Below, piece after piece: positions 6,557 through 8,073 of a stretch of DNA of 8,073 nt (its first letter is position 1; each line of letters begins with the position of its first letter). The notes under the pieces are model-generated. The model ran no database searches. It was not told where the DNA came from and saw nothing but the letters and a program-made list of their open reading frames with translations. Source of the DNA: an uncultured bacterium (GTDB taxonomy: Bacteria > Actinomycetota > Actinomycetes > S36-B12); contig CAJAKT010000077.1 of the NCBI GenBank assembly GCA_903940375.1, positions 1 to 8,073 on the forward strand, in the 5' to 3' direction. Position numbers and translations under genes: made by a program.

Positions 6557-6578
6557 GCGCGTCGACGTATCGACGCGC
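6557..6578 (-). promoter_or_regulatory. Leader hairpin between the leader peptide stop and the terminator
   Basis: GCGCGTCGA-TACG-TCGACGCGC is a perfect 9-bp stem with a tetraloop. Its 5' arm starts on the last base of the leader peptide TAG and its 3' arm ends exactly where the terminator stem begins. A ribosome halted on the Ile codons just upstream would cover the 5' arm. It is therefore placed to act as the pause or switching hairpin of an attenuator. Confidence 0.6.
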
Positions 6579-6625
6579 TAGTTAATGATGATGGCGGTGC
6601 GGAACACAGTGGCAGTCTGCCACAC
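6578..6625 (-). CDS. Putative isoleucine-rich leader peptide of the cimA attenuator
   Basis: This open frame reads MWQTATVFRTAIIIN then TAG: 15 residues, ending with three successive Ile codons (ATC ATC ATT) and Asn, and containing one internal Val. It lies 87 nt before cimA, the isoleucine-pathway entry enzyme, followed by a stable hairpin and a T-tailed terminator. This is the classic arrangement in which ribosome stalling on scarce Ile-tRNA prevents termination. The start is the weak point: GTG 6625 has only a poor GGTGG-like site upstream and lies at the edge of a long stem; GTG 6607 (MFRTAIIIN) is an alternative. No annotated homologue can be checked here. The confidence reflects the match of codons, location and terminator rather than coding statistics. 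Confidence 0.68.
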   Translation of the reverse strand: MWQTATVFRTAIIIN

Positions 6626-6639
6626 CGCACCGCCACCAC
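6588..6639 (-). promoter_or_regulatory. Long leader stem-loop containing the leader peptide codons
   Basis: Minus-strand positions 6639-6625 pair with 6602-6588: a perfect 10-bp core (GGCGGTGCGG/CCGCACCGCC) extends outward by five more pairs, two of them G-U. An inner GTGGCA-GAC-TGCCAC hairpin (6609-6623) sits on top. The 3' arm includes the Ala codon and most of the Ile codons, so a translating ribosome must melt this stem. It would be structure 1 of a multi-state leader. Confidence 0.55.
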
Positions 6640-6666
6640 GCTCAGCGACTGCCGCCGCCGCCGATG

Positions 6667-6720
6667 CTGCGCCAGTCGTGGCTGCATCCCGTCCGAAATG
6701 TGCAACCACGACTGACGCAG
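6667..6720 (-). terminator. Long hairpin after the secreted protein gene
   Basis: Two 20-nt arms, 6701-6720 and 6667-6686, pair around a 14-nt loop. In minus-strand RNA all 20 positions pair (18 Watson-Crick, two G-U), whereas plus-strand RNA would have two C-A mismatches, so the structure favours the minus transcript. It starts 10 nt after the stop of the upstream secreted gene. No T run follows, so it may act as a U-less terminator, an mRNA-stabilising end, or part of the cimA leader. I see no convincing promoter between it and the leader peptide. Confidence 0.6.
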
Positions 6721-6730
6721 TTCCGAGTGA

Positions 6731-7423
6731 TCAGCGAGCGGTTCCCTCAACGCCAAAGGACTGGTACGCCTTCATGACCTTCGCATGCCACTTGTTGTTG
6801 ACGGTGCTGAGGCGGCTCACGGTTGCCTGCTGCTGCGCGAGGGTCTGCGTAGCCGGGACGTAGCGGCTCACCAGCGTCTGCACGATGGCCAGACCCCGCT
6901 GCGTCGTGAGCGTCTGCACATAGCCCCGCGTGCCGTCATCCACGTATGTCACGCCGGAGCCCACGCTGGTCCGCGTTGCATCCGTGAAGTCCGTGCCCTG
7001 CTGGGCCGGCACCATGGTCTCGCTCTCAGTCGGATGCTTGGCGTCGTCCGAGCAGCCCAGCTTGCGAAGCGCGACCAGCGCCGCGTCGGCCTCGGCCTGG
7101 GTCGCGTACTGGTAGATGGCGATCCACCCGCTCGTATCCGGATTGACCTGGTAGTTCACCGAGCCGACGACCGGTGCCTTCGGCAGGGTGACCGCGCCCT
7201 TCATCGACCAGCACATGGTCGGCGCCTCGTTCTTGTCGACGCGATAGAGGTACTGCTGCCATGAGCCAAGCGTGGTGGGCATCTGGACACGCAGAACGGT
7301 CTGCTGCAGCATCTGCGGATCCATCGGTCCCTGATCTGCGGCATGTGCCGCGGGCGCGCTCAGGGTCAGCGCGAGGGCCAGCGTGGTCAGGACACCGATC
7401 ATTCGTCGAGTAGTCATGCTCAC
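6731..7423 (-). CDS. Secreted protein, possibly PknH-like/sensor-domain type
   Basis: This is a 230-residue exported protein. The signal peptide has TRR near the start, a hydrophobic core at about 9-23 and SAPAAHA-AD, with cleavage probably after residue 28. No lipobox Cys follows, so it is not an evident lipoprotein. The mature part mixes strands and helices: WIAIYQYATQAEADAALVAL (about 100-119), LTTQRGLAIVQTLVSRYV and a basic C-terminal helix. It has two cysteines, C71 (MCWSM) and C124 (KLGCSDD), which may pair. The pattern of Cys, an AEADAAL-type helix and a late strand loosely recalls PknH-like extracellular sensor domains; I offer this as a guess only. Start GTG 7423 is preceded by TATAGG at a distance suiting a leaderless mRNA; ATG 7417 is the alternative. 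It separates ilvE from cimA and need not share their pathway. Confidence 0.82.
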   Translation of the reverse strand: MSMTTRRMIGVLTTLALALTLSAPAAHAADQGPMDPQMLQQTVLRVQMPTTLGSWQQYLYRVDKNEAPTMCWSMKGAVTLPKAPVVGSVNYQVNPDTSGWIAIYQYATQAEADAALVALRKLGCSDDAKHPTESETMVPAQQGTDFTDATRTSVGSGVTYVDDGTRGYVQTLTTQRGLAIVQTLVSRYVPATQTLAQQQATVSRLSTVNNKWHAKVMKAYQSFGVEGTAR

Positions 7424-7431
7424 AGTCTCGA

Positions 7432-7459
7432 CCTATACCCGGGTCGTTGCCAAGCGGAA
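7432..7459 (-). promoter_or_regulatory. Candidate promoter of the secreted protein gene
   Basis: On the minus strand TATAGG (7432-7437) lies 8 nt before the GTG at 7423, with a weak TTCCGC (7454-7459) 16 nt further upstream. If used, the mRNA would start at or next to the GTG and be leaderless, which fits the absence of a good ribosome binding site. The 59-nt gap to ilvE leaves room for an independent promoter. Confidence 0.3.
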
Positions 7460-7482
7460 CTATCGGCGGGCCGGATTCTCCG

Positions 7483-8073
7483 TCAGCAGATGGTGTGCAG
7501 CCACCCGTGCTCATCGGGCTCGGCGCCCGTCTGGATGTCGAGCAACGCCTGGCGCAACTGCATGGTGACGGGGCCGGTACGTGCCCCCGAGACCTGCCAG
7601 GCACCGGACGTGCGTGACTTGACCTCGCCAACCGGTGTGATCACCGCCGCGGTCCCGCAGGCGAACACCTCGGAGATCTCGCCGCTCGCGCAGCCCTCGC
7701 GCCAGTCGTCGACGCTGATCTGGCCCTCTTCGGCGCGCAGGCCGAGGGACTCGGCCACCGTGAGCAGGGATTCGCGCGTGATGCCCGGCAGCAGCGAGCC
7801 GGTCAGTCGCGGCGTGACGAGACGAGCGGAGTCGCCCGTGCCGTACACGAAGTACAGGTTCATGCCGCCCATCTCCTCGATCCAGCGACGCTCGATCGCA
7901 TCGAGCCAGACCACCTGGTCGCAGCCGTGGGTGGCCGCCTCCGCCTGCGCGAGCAGGGATGCGGCGTAGTTGCCCGCGCACTTGGCCTCACCCGTCCCAC
8001 CTGGTGCCGCCCGCACGTAGTCGTCGGAGATCCAGACGCTGACCGGCTTGAGCCCACGGGGGAAGTACGCACC
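7483..8073 (-). CDS. ilvE: Branched-chain amino acid aminotransferase IlvE (5' part outside window)
   Basis: This is a PLP enzyme that transfers the amino group between glutamate and the 2-oxo acids of valine, leucine and isoleucine, the last step of their synthesis. The 196 visible C-terminal residues begin GAYFPRGLKPVSVW and include RAAPGGTGEAKCAGNYAAS, in which the Lys (codon 7981-7983) is the PLP-binding lysine of class IV aminotransferases. Further family segments are LDAIERRWIEEMGGMNLYFV, GSLLPGITRESLL, EISEVFACGTAAVITPV and the end HGWLHTIC. Roughly 170 N-terminal residues, including the start, lie beyond the right edge. The frame is open throughout. It is upstream of the secreted protein gene and cimA on the same strand, as expected for a branched-chain cluster; leuB is often next to it in related genomes. 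Confidence 0.97.
   Translation of the reverse strand, partial: GAYFPRGLKPVSVWISDDYVRAAPGGTGEAKCAGNYAASLLAQAEAATHGCDQVVWLDAIERRWIEEMGGMNLYFVYGTGDSARLVTPRLTGSLLPGITRESLLTVAESLGLRAEEGQISVDDWREGCASGEISEVFACGTAAVITPVGEVKSRTSGAWQVSGARTGPVTMQLRQALLDIQTGAEPDEHGWLHTIC

Noticed and set aside
6641..6666. GCC/GGC trinucleotide run as a possible repeat element
   Set aside because: Only a few imperfect copies, consistent with local G/C bias; no array or CRISPR-like spacing.
6487..6756. 89-residue minus-strand open frame overlapping the leader region and the cimA start
   Set aside because: It crosses the 20-bp hairpin, the leader peptide, the terminator and the cimA start, and is rich in Arg and Ser from G/C-rich structure. 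The short Ile-rich frame explains the region better.

Overview
The window is about 8 kb of high-G+C DNA that reads as an ordinary chromosomal segment of an actinobacterium (Actinomycetota). The evidence is the strong G/C bias at third codon positions, frequent GTG starts, an NdgR/LtbR-type IclR regulator divergent from leuC, and the ilvE - cimA - FAH-family gene - gltX neighbourhood, as remembered from Streptomyces and relatives. Genus and order cannot be read from this sequence.

Layout, left to right. (1) leuC (isopropylmalate isomerase large subunit), minus strand, cut by the left edge. (2) A compact divergent intergenic region with a perfect inverted repeat, TCTCAC-TAT-GTGAGA, lying between the -35 and -10 of the regulator's own promoter. 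(3) The IclR-family regulator (ndgR/ltbR type), plus strand, probably translated from a leaderless GTG. (4) A small secreted protein of unknown function, plus strand. (5) Convergent with it, on the minus strand, tRNA-Gln(CTG) then tRNA-Glu(CTC), with their own promoter and a strong distal hairpin. (6) A tight minus-strand operon, cimA - FAH-family hydrolase - gltX, with a 10-nt gap and then a short overlap, running towards the tRNAs. (7) A roughly 240-nt leader upstream of cimA. It holds a 15-residue open frame ending Ile-Ile-Ile-Asn-stop, a series of hairpins, and an intrinsic terminator with a five-T run 38 nt before the cimA start, which is the architecture of a ribosome-mediated attenuator. 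(8) A secreted protein gene, minus strand. (9) The 3' part of ilvE (branched-chain aminotransferase), minus strand, cut by the right edge.

Functionally the window centres on branched-chain amino acid synthesis. CimA starts isoleucine synthesis from pyruvate and acetyl-CoA, LeuC acts in the leucine branch and probably in the citramalate branch, and IlvE does the final transamination. Two control layers are visible: an IclR operator at leuC and the regulator gene, and an apparent isoleucine-codon attenuator at cimA. The glutamate side (gltX with tRNA-Gln and tRNA-Glu) sits directly downstream. The strongest item for follow-up is the cimA leader. The leuC/regulator control region is second. I see no mobile element, CRISPR array or defence system, and nothing that looks like a wholly new multi-gene system.
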